A stretch of 64,000 bases of DNA from Ruminococcus sp. Lineage in GTDB: Bacteria; Bacillota_A; Clostridia; Oscillospirales; Ruminococcaceae. The translations under genes and the position numbers were made by a program. The DNA is taken from the NCBI GenBank assembly GCA_017536105.1, contig JAFXRZ010000006.1:124001-188000 (forward strand), in the 5' to 3' direction. Shown here one piece after another: positions 26,363-34,267 of this stretch; the first letter of the stretch is position 1; each line of letters begins with the position of its first letter. The notes beneath the pieces were generated by a model. The model searched no databases. It was not told the DNA's origin and saw only the letters and a program-made list of their open reading frames with translations.

Positions 26363-27979
26363 ATGGATGTAAAAGAAAAGATCTCCGTTGAAGGCAGTGA
26401 CGCTTTAAAAAACGGCGGAATGACGCTTTCAATGTCAGACAGCAGAAAAGAAGACAAGGCTGCCTCTGCCGGCGAGCTTGTTTTTGGTTCTTCTGCGCCT
26501 GCTGAAAAGCCGAAGCCTGTTGCTCCCGAAGAAGTCAGCGCCGACGAAGAGGCTGATGTTTTTGAAGAGCCCGAGGAGATTTACGAAGAAGCTGCTCCTG
26601 AGAAAGAAGCATCCGAACCCGAGGAAGAGGAATATGACGACGAGGAATACGAAGATGATTATTCCGACAGCGAAGAATACGACGAGGATGAAGAAGGCTC
26701 TGACGAAGATCAGGATGCAGAATACTCGGATGAAGAAGAATATGATGACGAGCCCGAGGACGAAGCAGATGAAGAAGTTGAGCCTGTTATCAAGCCTGCT
26801 CAGAGAAAGAGAACTCAGATACAGAAGCAGGGTCTCGGCGTAAGAGATTTCTCGGATGACGACGATGATGAAGACCGTCCCGTAAGGCGCAAAAGAACGA
26901 CCAAAAAGAAGAAAAAGCGCAAGAAGGGCAGCAAGGTCAACAACTCGATCTTCGGTGCACTTATAATCGTTACTATCATCCTGACTGTTTCCCTTGTTGT
27001 TGCTATCAGCGCTGTAAGCCTCGGAATGGAGTACATAGGCGTCGGCAAGAACGAGGAGAACATCACCTTCAATATTCCCGAAAATGCCACCACCGACGAG
27101 GTATGCGACCTCCTTATCTATAACGATCTTATCAGCAACGAAAGACTTTTCAAGATAATCCACAAGCTCAAGGGTTCTCCGGCTCTTTATCCCGGAGACG
27201 TTACCCTCCATGCTTCGATGGGATACGCAAAGATCATAGATGTTCTTTCAAGTCCGCGTGAATCCTACGAGTCCGTTAAGATCACCTTTAAGGAAGGTAT
27301 TACTCTGCTTGACGCTGCACAGATGATCGAGGACAAGAAGGTCTGCAAGGCCGATGAATTCATCTTTGAGTTCAACAAGCAGCAGGATTTCGCATTCGAG
27401 AAGAGCGTCAATATGAGCGCAGATACGTTCTACAAGATGGAAGGCTTCTTCTTCCCGGATACCTACGACTTCTATGTCAACGACTCCGCTTACAATGTTG
27501 TAAGGACTATCAGAGCGAACTTCCAGAAGAAGTACGAAGAATTCAGCTCCAAGATCAGCAAGAGCGGATTCTCCCTCAGCGAGGTCATCACCCTGGCTTC
27601 GATAGTTCAGTGGGAAGCAAATTCCGCAGAGGATATGCCGATCGTGGCTTCCGTATTCATCAACCGTCTCCATAATTCCGATGAATTCCCGAAGCTGCAG
27701 TCTGATGCTACCGGCAGATATCTTACCAATGTTATCGACGTTGTGGGCGATACTGCTACCAAGGAGCATTACGAGGAGCTTTACAACACCTATGTTTGCC
27801 TCGGACTTCCTGCAGGCCCTGTCTGCAACCCGGGTATCGAAGCGATAAATGCCGTTCTTGAGCCTGCCGATACGAACTACTACTACTTCTGCAACAACCT
27901 CAAGACAGGCGAGAGCTTCTTCGCCGAGACCTATGAGGAGCACAGGCAGAATCTTGTAAAGGCCGGCCTTGAAGAATGA
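26363..27979 (+). CDS. mltG: Endolytic peptidoglycan transglycosylase MltG-like
   Basis: A 538-residue single-pass protein. Residues about 48-148 are extremely acidic and low in complexity (repeated Asp, Glu, Tyr, Ser), followed by a basic stretch rich in Lys and Arg (about 175-190), one membrane helix (about 192-222), a LysM-like region (NITFNIPENATTDEV) and the catalytic domain. The active-site motif is ASIVQWEA with Glu418 as the likely catalytic acid; KLQSDATGRY and LPAGPVCNPG are also conserved. MltG cleaves nascent glycan strands and sets their length. The long acidic cytosolic tail is unusual; typical homologues have a short one. GAGAGGAAGG precedes the ATG. Confidence 0.93.
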   Translation: MDVKEKISVEGSDALKNGGMTLSMSDSRKEDKAASAGELVFGSSAPAEKPKPVAPEEVSADEEADVFEEPEEIYEEAAPEKEASEPEEEEYDDEEYEDDYSDSEEYDEDEEGSDEDQDAEYSDEEEYDDEPEDEADEEVEPVIKPAQRKRTQIQKQGLGVRDFSDDDDDEDRPVRRKRTTKKKKKRKKGSKVNNSIFGALIIVTIILTVSLVVAISAVSLGMEYIGVGKNEENITFNIPENATTDEVCDLLIYNDLISNERLFKIIHKLKGSPALYPGDVTLHASMGYAKIIDVLSSPRESYESVKITFKEGITLLDAAQMIEDKKVCKADEFIFEFNKQQDFAFEKSVNMSADTFYKMEGFFFPDTYDFYVNDSAYNVVRTIRANFQKKYEEFSSKISKSGFSLSEVITLASIVQWEANSAEDMPIVASVFINRLHNSDEFPKLQSDATGRYLTNVIDVVGDTATKEHYEELYNTYVCLGLPAGPVCNPGIEAINAVLEPADTNYYYFCNNLKTGESFFAETYEEHRQNLVKAGLEE

Positions 27980-29199
27980 TGCGTGATGTAAAACACGAGA
28001 TACTCGCTCCCGTCGGTGATCTTGAAAGGCTCTATGCCGCTTTTGATTACGGCGCTGATGCTGTGTATCTCGGAGGAACTAAGTTCGGTATGCGTGCTCA
28101 GGCAGCTAAGTTTGACGGTGAGCTATTAAGGCTCGCCGTCAGCGAAGCCCACAAGCGCGGCAAGAAAGTATATCTCACCTGCAACACACTTCCGCACAAC
28201 GATGAGATGCCTCTTTTGCAAGGCTTCTGTGAGGAAGCTCAGGCAGCAGGTGTGGATGCTATGATAACTACCGACATCGGCGTTCTCAGCCTGATAAAAA
28301 AATATATCCCCGGTATGGAGATACACATTTCCACACAGACGGGGATAGTCAATTACGAAGCCGCAAGGATGTTCTATGAGCTCGGCGCAAAGAGAGTTGT
28401 GCTCGCAAGGGAGCTTTCTCTTGAAGAGATAGCCGAGATACGCGCAAAGACTCCTAAAGAGCTGGATATAGAGTGCTTTGTCCACGGAGCTATGTGCGTC
28501 AGCTTTTCGGGAAGATGCCTGCTTTCGCAGTATCTTATCGACAGGGATGCAAACCGCGGAGAATGTGCCCAGCCTTGCAGGTGGGGATACTACCTCATGG
28601 AGGAAAAACGTCCGGGAGAGTATTATCCTATATTCGAGGACGAAAAGGGAAGCTATATCCTTAACGCCAAGGACCTCTGCATGATCGAGCATATAGACAA
28701 GCTGGCCGAAGCCGGAGTTTACAGCTTCAAGCTTGAGGGCAGAGCAAAATCCACCTATTATGTATCTGTTGTGACCAACGCTTACAGAATGGCCATGGAT
28801 ATATTCGAAAAAGACCCGGAGCATTTCGTTCTGCCTCAGTGGATAAAAGACGAGGTCTATAAGGTAAGCCACAGAGCTTACAGCACAGGCTTCTATTTCG
28901 GCAGCCCGAGGCAGGGTCAGTATTACGAGAATAGCGGATATATCAGAGAATACGACGTCGTTGCTATCGTCCGCGAGTGCAGGGACGGAAGGATATATGC
29001 CTCTCAGAGGAACAAGTTCCTGAAAGGCGACGAGCTTGAAGCGCTTATCCCCGGCAGGGAACCCATAGTTTTCAAGGCTGATATCATCTATGACGAGAAT
29101 GGCGAAGAGACAGAAGCCGCAAACCGCGCGACTATGGATCTGTCGATAGCATCCGATCTTGACCTTCCCGAAAACACGATACTCAGAATGAAGAAATGA
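27976..29199 (+). CDS. Peptidase U32 family protein (TrhP-like tRNA hydroxylation)
   Basis: A 407-residue U32 protein: EILAPVGDLERLYAAFDYGADAVYLGG (part) at the N-terminus, the IECFVHGAMCVSFSGRC block with conserved Cys residues, and NRGECAQPCRW, which carries Cys residues for the iron-sulphur cluster. Despite the peptidase name, U32 proteins such as TrhP of E. coli and Bacillus make 5-hydroxyuridine at tRNA position 34 using prephenate. In Bacillus the trhP genes lie just after mltG (yrrL), the same neighbourhood as here. The start overlaps the mltG stop as ATGA. It ends the thyX operon. Confidence 0.88.
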   Translation: MMRDVKHEILAPVGDLERLYAAFDYGADAVYLGGTKFGMRAQAAKFDGELLRLAVSEAHKRGKKVYLTCNTLPHNDEMPLLQGFCEEAQAAGVDAMITTDIGVLSLIKKYIPGMEIHISTQTGIVNYEAARMFYELGAKRVVLARELSLEEIAEIRAKTPKELDIECFVHGAMCVSFSGRCLLSQYLIDRDANRGECAQPCRWGYYLMEEKRPGEYYPIFEDEKGSYILNAKDLCMIEHIDKLAEAGVYSFKLEGRAKSTYYVSVVTNAYRMAMDIFEKDPEHFVLPQWIKDEVYKVSHRAYSTGFYFGSPRQGQYYENSGYIREYDVVAIVRECRDGRIYASQRNKFLKGDELEALIPGREPIVFKADIIYDENGEETEAANRATMDLSIASDLDLPENTILRMKK

Positions 29200-29204
29200 G
29201 TGCA

Positions 29205-29240
29205 ATAAAGCCCGAAAGCAGTTTAGCTTCCGGGCTTTTG
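29205..29240. terminator. Terminator between the U32 gene and the recombinase gene
   Basis: AAGCCCGAAAGC pairs with GCTTCCGGGCTT around a 6-base loop, with one mismatch, then TTT. It serves the converging operons on both strands. Confidence 0.75.
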
Positions 29241-30242
29241 CTATTCGTCTTCTTTTTTATCGCTGCCGGGTGCAAGCCTTGAAAGTGGATTAGCTTCGGC
29301 TGCCTGTCTCAGGTTTTCGTCAGAAAGATGTGTGTATATCTCCGTTGTGCCGACGCTCTTGTGTCCGAGCTGCTCTTTCAGCACAAGGGTATCGACTCCG
29401 CCGTACTGATACATAAGCGTTGCGGCAGTGTGCCTTAGCTTGTGGGTCGAGATGCCGGTATTTGCAAGTCCAGCACGGGCAAGGTTCTCTTCAACGATCT
29501 GCTGCACCCTGCGCTTGTTGATGCGCGTGCGGTTCGCGGAGAGGAATATGGCTTCCTTGTCTTTTGCAGTCTCGTTGGGTCTGTGGTTCCGGATATAATC
29601 GTCAAGAGCTTCGATGCAGTTGTCGTTGAGGTAAATTATCCTCTCCTTGCTGCCTTTTCCGAAAAGCCGAAGCGTTCTGTTCTGGCGGCTGTAGTCGCCG
29701 AGGTTCAAGCCCACAAGCTCGCTGAGTCTCATCCCGCAGTTCAGAAACAGCAGAATGATGCAGTAGTCCCTTGCCTGATTTTTTGAATCAACGCTCTGCA
29801 AAAGCTTTATGCTGTCGTCAAGAGAGAGGAATTTCGGCAGCTTGTTCTTGACCGTCGGCAGCTCAAGATGCTCCATAGGGTCGGTCTCTATCAGCTTGGC
29901 TTTGAGATGCAGATAGGAATAGAACTGCTTTAAAGCCGAGCATTTGCGGGAACGTGTCGCCGTCTCGTTCTTCCTTACGTCTTTGAGGTATCTGAGATAC
30001 ACATAAGCGTCGTTCAGCGTGAAGTTTTCAACGTATTCGAGCGGAACGTCGGATATTTTTATGCTGCCCCATTCTTCGCCTTCCCTGACATCCCTGTGTT
30101 TTATCTTCAAATAGCGCAGGAAGGTGCGGATGTCAATATAATACGCTTCTTCGGTACGGTCGGCTCGGTTTTTCACTATCTTTATATTGGTCAGAAAGTC
30201 CTCGAGATAATAGGGACAGTCGGCGTAGTATTCGGCTTTCAC
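29241..30242 (-). CDS. Xer-type tyrosine recombinase
   Basis: A 333-residue integrase with an N-terminal SAM-like core-binding domain (about 15-110) and a C-terminal catalytic domain. The active residues are visible: Arg in GMRLSELVGL, His and Arg in STHKLRHTAATLM, His in LGHKSVGTTE and Tyr in EIYTHLS. It cuts and rejoins DNA at specific sites. The start is GTG at 30242, because AGGAAGG lies 8 bases before it and the TTG at 30266 overlaps the -10 of its promoter and would not be transcribed. The single-gene setting between housekeeping operons, with no other mobile-element genes, favours a XerC/D-like chromosomal role; no dif-like site was identified. Confidence 0.85.
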   Translation of the reverse strand: MKAEYYADCPYYLEDFLTNIKIVKNRADRTEEAYYIDIRTFLRYLKIKHRDVREGEEWGSIKISDVPLEYVENFTLNDAYVYLRYLKDVRKNETATRSRKCSALKQFYSYLHLKAKLIETDPMEHLELPTVKNKLPKFLSLDDSIKLLQSVDSKNQARDYCIILLFLNCGMRLSELVGLNLGDYSRQNRTLRLFGKGSKERIIYLNDNCIEALDDYIRNHRPNETAKDKEAIFLSANRTRINKRRVQQIVEENLARAGLANTGISTHKLRHTAATLMYQYGGVDTLVLKEQLGHKSVGTTEIYTHLSDENLRQAAEANPLSRLAPGSDKKEDE

Positions 30243-30265
30243 GGCGTTCACCTTCCTTCTTTTCA

Positions 30266-30294
30266 ATTATAAATGCTTTTGTGCTCTTTGTCAA
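30266..30294 (-). promoter_or_regulatory. Consensus sigma-A promoter of the recombinase gene
   Basis: TTGACA (30289-30294), 17 bases, TATAAT (30266-30271) on the minus strand: a perfect consensus. The expected transcript start, near 30259, leaves a leader of about 17 bases before the GTG. Confidence 0.85.
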
Positions 30295-30344
30295 GACGGA
30301 GCATTTTTCTCAAATTCTCAAAAATGAATTTTTTGTAAACGCTG

Positions 30345-30373
30345 TTGACTATTTTGTCGTATAATGTTATTAT
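30345..30373 (+). promoter_or_regulatory. Sigma-A promoter of lysA
   Basis: TTGACT (30345-30350), 17 bases, TATTAT (30368-30373). A closer TATAAT at 30360-30365 is only 9 bases from this -35. The leader is about 25 bases and has no room for a lysine riboswitch. Confidence 0.7.
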
Positions 30374-30404
30374 TTATATATCTATTTAGAAAAGGAATGA
30401 TAGT

Positions 30405-31661
30405 ATGAAAGTGCCTTTTATCAATAAAGAAAAAGCCGAGGAGATAATCGCAAAGTATCCCACTCCCTTCCACATCTACGACGAAAAAGGTATCCGCGAG
30501 AATGCAAGAAGACTGCTCAAGGCCTTTTCCTGGAACAAGGGCTACCGCGAGTATTTCGCAGTTAAGGCTACTCCCAATCCCTTTATCCTGAAGATACTCA
30601 AGGAAGAGGGCTGCGGAGTTGACTGTTCTTCTCTTACCGAACTTTTGATGAGCGAGGCCTGCGGCTTCAAGGGCAGCGATATAATGTTTTCTTCCAATGT
30701 TACCCCCGAGGAGGATATGCGCAAGGCAAAGGAACTCGGCGCTTTTATCAACCTCGACGATATAACACACATCGAGTTTCTTGAAAATCTCTGCGGACTT
30801 CCTGAGACTGTTTTCTGCCGCTTCAATCCCGGTGGATATTTCGAGATGGGCAATCAGATAATGGACAACCCCGGTGATGCCAAATACGGAATGACAAGAG
30901 AGCAGATCTCGAAAGCATTCAGCACGCTGAAAGCAAAGGGCGTAAAGCATTTCGGTATCCACGCATTCCTTGCTTCAAACACAGTCACCAACGAGTATTA
31001 TCCCAAGCTGGCAAGGATACTTTTCCAGCTTGCTGTCGAGCTTAAAAACGAGACCGGCGCAGATATAAAGTATATCAATCTTTCCGGCGGTGTGGGTATC
31101 GCATACCAGCCCGACAAGCCTCAGAACGATATTATGGCTATCGGCGAGGGTGTACACAAGGCCTTTGACGAAGTTCTTGTTCCTGCGGGAATGGGCGATG
31201 TTTCGATCTTTACCGAGCTCGGAAGATTCATGCTTGCTCCTTACGGCCATCTTGTGACAAAGGCTATCCACGAGAAGCATATCTACAAGGAATACATCGG
31301 TGTTGATGCCTGTGCCTGCAATCTTATGAGACCTGCTATGTACGGCTCATATCATCACATCACCGTTCTCGGCAAGGAGAATGCTCCCTGCGACCACAAA
31401 TATGATGTGACAGGCGGTCTTTGCGAAAACAACGATAAGTTTGCTATCGACAGGATGCTGCCGAAGATCGACAAGGGGGATATCCTTGTTATCCACGACA
31501 CAGGTGCACACGGCTTCTCTATGGGCTATAACTACAACGGCAAGCTCCGTTCGGCTGAGCTCCTGCTCAAAGAGGACGGCTCCGTTCAGCTTATCAGACG
31601 TGCCGAGACTCCTGCAGATTATTTCAGCACCTTCGATTTCACGGGCATATTCAACAAGTAA
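30405..31661 (+). CDS. lysA: Diaminopimelate decarboxylase
   Basis: A 418-residue fold-III PLP decarboxylase. The PLP lysine lies in YFAVKATPNPFILKIL (in part AVKATPNP), the glycine motif is LSGGVGIAY, with ELGRFMLAPYG and the second-subunit block GGLCENNDKFAIDR holding the active-site Cys. It makes lysine from meso-diaminopimelate, the last step of lysine synthesis. It stands alone between its own promoter and a strong terminator. AAAAGGAATG precedes the ATG. A carboxynorspermidine decarboxylase is less likely, since the C-E-x-x-D block matches LysA. Confidence 0.92.
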   Translation: MKVPFINKEKAEEIIAKYPTPFHIYDEKGIRENARRLLKAFSWNKGYREYFAVKATPNPFILKILKEEGCGVDCSSLTELLMSEACGFKGSDIMFSSNVTPEEDMRKAKELGAFINLDDITHIEFLENLCGLPETVFCRFNPGGYFEMGNQIMDNPGDAKYGMTREQISKAFSTLKAKGVKHFGIHAFLASNTVTNEYYPKLARILFQLAVELKNETGADIKYINLSGGVGIAYQPDKPQNDIMAIGEGVHKAFDEVLVPAGMGDVSIFTELGRFMLAPYGHLVTKAIHEKHIYKEYIGVDACACNLMRPAMYGSYHHITVLGKENAPCDHKYDVTGGLCENNDKFAIDRMLPKIDKGDILVIHDTGAHGFSMGYNYNGKLRSAELLLKEDGSVQLIRRAETPADYFSTFDFTGIFNK

Positions 31662-31671
31662 ACAAGCAGTT

Positions 31672-31711
31672 TATACCGGTCAGGCTTTGATGCCCGGCCG
31701 GTATTTTTTGT
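31672..31711 (+). terminator. Intrinsic terminator of lysA
   Basis: ATACCGGTCAGGC pairs with GCCCGGCCGGTAT (one internal mismatch) around a short loop and is followed by TTTTTT at 31704-31709. Confidence 0.9.
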
Positions 31712-31736
31712 CCTAAGGTCTCATATATTATATAAA
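31708..31736 (+). promoter_or_regulatory. Possible sigma-A promoter of the GHL10-type lipoprotein gene
   Basis: TTGTCC (31708-31713), 17 bases, TATAAA (31731-31736). The -35 match is weak and overlaps the lysA terminator T run. Confidence 0.4.
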
Positions 31737-31762
31737 GACTTTTGATAAGACCGGAGGATAAA

Positions 31763-32977
31763 ATGAAAAAGATAATATCGCTGTTAATTGCTGTGATCGT
31801 TCTGATGACTTTTACTTCCTGTGAAAGCAGGGACAAGCCCGAGCTTATGAGAAATTCCGTGAAATACACGCGCTTCTATAACAGCAGCTCTGACGAAAAA
31901 TATGTGCCGCTGAATTACGATGTGATGAAAGGTATGTGGGTCACATATTTTGAGCTTGCAAAGATCATCAGCGGAAAGACGGAGCAGCAGTTTCGGACAG
32001 GCTTTGAAAAGATCTGCGAAGACGCTGAGTCAATAGGCGTGAATACGCTGTTTGTCCATGTCAGGGCTTTTTCCGACAGCTTTTATTATTCCGGGATATA
32101 TCCCATGAGCTTGGTCTTTACAGGCGAACGCTTTGATGCTCTTAAAGATATGGCGGAGATCGCTCACAGGCACAAGCTGTCGCTTCACGCCTGGATAAAT
32201 CCTCTCAGATGCGAAACAAAGGAAAATGTTAGCGTCTATGAGGGTACTGCTATCAACGACTGGATAAACAAGCCCGCGGAATACGACGAATATATCTGCT
32301 ATCTTGAAAAGGACGGGCATTACTGGCTTGACCCCGCAGCCTCGGAGGTCAGGGCTTTCATCGCAGAAGGAACAGCGGAGATAGTCAGAAATTACGATGT
32401 TGACGGGATACATATAGACGATTATTTCTATCCCACAGACGAGCCTTTCTTTGATGCAGGAAGATATGTCGAAAGCGGAACATCTATGCCTCTTGATGAA
32501 TGGCGGAGAGAAAACTGTTCGCTTATGGTCAGCGAGATATATCAGGCTGTCAAACGGGAGGATAAAGCCGTTTTGTTCGGCATCTCGCCCCAGGGGAATA
32601 TCGGGAACAACTACACCTATGTGAACGCAGATGTCAAGCGCTGGAGCACGGAAAAAGGCTTTGCGGATTATATCCTCCCTCAGATATACTACGGGTACAA
32701 AAACGATGTGAAGCCTTTTTCGGAAGCATTGGAGGATTGGGTAGAGCTATGCAGGGATAAGCATATAAAACTCGTTATCGGAACTGCTGCATACAAGCTT
32801 GAGACCGAGGCAGAATATATAGAAGATAGGGGGATTATCGGCAGGCAGATAGCAGATGCACTTGATACTTGTGACGGCGCAGCGGTCTATTCCTACGGCA
32901 GTCTTTTCGGCGAACACTCCGGAAGGGTAAGCGAAGAAGTAGAATATATAAGATCGGCTTTTTGTAAAAATAGCTGA
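31763..32977 (+). CDS. Glycosyl hydrolase-like (GHL10/DUF187) lipoprotein
   Basis: A 404-residue exported lipoprotein. The signal peptide MKKIISLLIAVIVL ends in the lipobox TFTSC with Cys20. The body is a TIM-barrel of the GHL10 family: MKGMWVTYFELAKI, INPLRCET, YWLDPAASEVRAFIAEG, and VDGIHIDDYFYP with the conserved Asp pair, then ILPQIYYGY. Related proteins are predicted envelope glycoside hydrolases acting on peptidoglycan or other wall glycans. The start at 31763 follows GGAGG; a TTG at 31742 has no such site. The substrate is unknown. Confidence 0.88.
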   Translation: MKKIISLLIAVIVLMTFTSCESRDKPELMRNSVKYTRFYNSSSDEKYVPLNYDVMKGMWVTYFELAKIISGKTEQQFRTGFEKICEDAESIGVNTLFVHVRAFSDSFYYSGIYPMSLVFTGERFDALKDMAEIAHRHKLSLHAWINPLRCETKENVSVYEGTAINDWINKPAEYDEYICYLEKDGHYWLDPAASEVRAFIAEGTAEIVRNYDVDGIHIDDYFYPTDEPFFDAGRYVESGTSMPLDEWRRENCSLMVSEIYQAVKREDKAVLFGISPQGNIGNNYTYVNADVKRWSTEKGFADYILPQIYYGYKNDVKPFSEALEDWVELCRDKHIKLVIGTAAYKLETEAEYIEDRGIIGRQIADALDTCDGAAVYSYGSLFGEHSGRVSEEVEYIRSAFCKNS

Positions 32978-33004
32978 TAAATTATAAAAAAATTTCTAAA
33001 AGAC

Positions 33005-33033
33005 TTGATTTTATCATATCTATCTGCTATAAT
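33005..33033 (+). promoter_or_regulatory. Sigma-A promoter of yajC
   Basis: TTGATT (33005-33010), 17 bases, TATAAT (33028-33033), 54 bp before the yajC start. Confidence 0.8.
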
Positions 33034-33086
33034 ATATAATGTTTTATGCAACACGTTTGAGACAGACAAAATTGGAGGACTTATAA

Positions 33087-33398
33087 ATGAACATCGCATT
33101 ACTCGCAGATTCCGCATCAAGCACAGGCAGCTTGCTGGTTACTTTTATTCCGCTTGTTGTCATCATCATTTTCTTCTATTTCTTCATCCTTCGTCCGCAG
33201 AGAAAGCAGGACAAGGCTGACAAGGCAATGAGAGAGAACCTTGAGATCGGCGACGAGGTAGTTACAAACGGAGGTATCGTCGGCATCGTATTTTCCGTTA
33301 AGGACGATACAGTTGTTATCGAGACCGGCGGTGACCGCTCGAAGATCAGAGTTATGAAGTGGGCTATCGCCAAGAACATGACTGTTCACGACGACTGA
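33087..33398 (+). CDS. yajC: Preprotein translocase subunit YajC
   Basis: A 103-residue protein with one N-terminal membrane helix (about 15-35), then the family signature FYFFILRPQRKQDK, GDEVVTNGGIVGIV and the small cytosolic domain ending IAKNMTV. YajC associates with SecDF at the translocon. TTGGAGGAC precedes the ATG. In Clostridia yajC is often followed by a TIGR04086 membrane protein and the SCIFF genes, and this order is kept here, although a strong terminator lies between yajC and the next gene. Confidence 0.93.
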   Translation: MNIALLADSASSTGSLLVTFIPLVVIIIFFYFFILRPQRKQDKADKAMRENLEIGDEVVTNGGIVGIVFSVKDDTVVIETGGDRSKIRVMKWAIAKNMTVHDD

Positions 33399-33415
33399 TA
33401 AACACAAATAAAAGA

Positions 33416-33456
33416 TCACGCCTTTGGTGCCTGAGTTGGTGCCGAAGGCGTTTTGC
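33416..33456 (+). terminator. Intrinsic terminator of yajC
   Basis: A 14-pair stem (with GU pairs) from ACGCCTTTGGTGCC (33418-33431) and GGTGCCGAAGGCGT (33438-33451), loop of six, then TTTT. Confidence 0.88.
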
Positions 33457-33507
33457 GTTCATTTTTTTGCTTCTCTCTGAATATAATTATCTGAGGAGGG
33501 GAGATGG

Positions 33508-33909
33508 ATGAAACGCAGAAAGGTGATAAATATAAGGCTCGGAGCATTTTCGACAGCGTTCCTGTCGGCAGGGTGGGGGTTGCTTGTTATCCTGCTGGTG
33601 ATACTTGCATTCTCGTTCGTTCTTACAAAGATAGATGTTGCCGACCCGGTGGTGACTGTGATCGCCTGTGCAGCTCTATGTGCCGGAGCATACAGCGGAG
33701 GATATGTCTGCGCCAAAAGCCGGAGAAGACACGGGCTTGCTCTCGGTCTGGCCTGCGGCGGACTTATCTTTATCCTGCTGTTTGTTATAAGTCTTTTCTT
33801 TGCGAAGTCTGCACAGGGGCTGAACGGTACTGCTAAACTGATACTTGCGCTGCTCTTCGGAGCTGTGGGCGGTATTGTCGGCGTTAATTCAAAGACAAAC
33901 AGGTTCTGA
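33508..33909 (+). CDS. TIGR04086 family membrane protein
   Basis: A 133-residue membrane protein with four hydrophobic helices (about 15-40, 47-65, 75-95 and 105-125). The layout and the Gly-rich GGYVCAK segment match the TIGR04086 (YrzE-like) family, which is found beside yajC and the SCIFF genes in many Clostridia. Its function is unknown; co-occurrence suggests a link with SCIFF peptide export or with the Sec system, but this is inference. GAGGAGGGGAG precedes the ATG at 33508; another ATG at 33504 is in a different frame. Confidence 0.82.
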   Translation: MKRRKVINIRLGAFSTAFLSAGWGLLVILLVILAFSFVLTKIDVADPVVTVIACAALCAGAYSGGYVCAKSRRRHGLALGLACGGLIFILLFVISLFFAKSAQGLNGTAKLILALLFGAVGGIVGVNSKTNRF

Positions 33910-33962
33910 TCGGTTAATTTAATAAATGTTCTTTTTTGAGTTACAAAATTTTAATAAATACG

Positions 33963-34001
33963 CCGGTTATCTATGATATAATATTTTTAATAAATAACCG
34001 G
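33963..34001 (+). promoter_or_regulatory. Promoter region of the SCIFF gene with flanking palindrome
   Basis: TATAAT at 33977-33982 is a likely -10, without a good -35. It is enclosed by a perfect inverted repeat, CCGGTTAT (33963-33970) and ATAACCGG (33994-34001), 23 bases apart. The right arm touches the GGAGGG ribosome site. This looks like an operator; no regulator is known. Confidence 0.5.
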
Positions 34002-34013
34002 GAGGGATCTTTT

Positions 34014-34157
34014 ATGAAACATATAAAGACGGTCAACAAGGCTAACCTCAAGGAGACCTGCGCTAAGGGCGGCTGCGGCAACTGCCAGGCTTCGTGCCAG
34101 TCTGCCTGCAAGACTTCCTGCACTGTTGCTAACCAGAAGTGCGAGAGAGAAGCATAA
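34014..34157 (+). CDS. scfA: SCIFF ranthipeptide precursor (seven cysteines)
   Basis: A 47-residue precursor peptide of the 'six cysteines in forty-five' family: leader MKHIKTVNKANLKET and a Cys-rich core with CQASCQSACKTSCTV and NQKCE. Cysteines are at 16, 21, 24, 28, 32, 36 and 43. The last six fit the family pattern; Cys16 is extra. The maturase encoded next forms thioether links from Cys sulphur to non-alpha carbons of nearby residues; in the studied clostridial peptide a Cys32 to Thr37 link was reported, and both residues are present here at those positions. GGGAGGG lies about 8 bases before ATG 34014, which sets the start. The peptide's biological role is not established. Confidence 0.95.
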   Translation: MKHIKTVNKANLKETCAKGGCGNCQASCQSACKTSCTVANQKCEREA

Positions 34158-34267
34158 TTTGATCTGATCATTATTCCGATTTTTATCGGCTATAGTTTCG
34201 GTTCGCATAAGGGACATCTGTTTGTATGTCCCTTAATTTTTGTTATACAGATTTCAGGTGATATATT

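Noticed and set aside
29200..30300. Attachment sites or a mobile element around the tyrosine recombinase
   Set aside because: No direct repeats, tRNA end or other phage or transposon gene is seen nearby.
30380..30404. Lysine riboswitch before lysA
   Set aside because: The leader is only about 25 bases, far too short.
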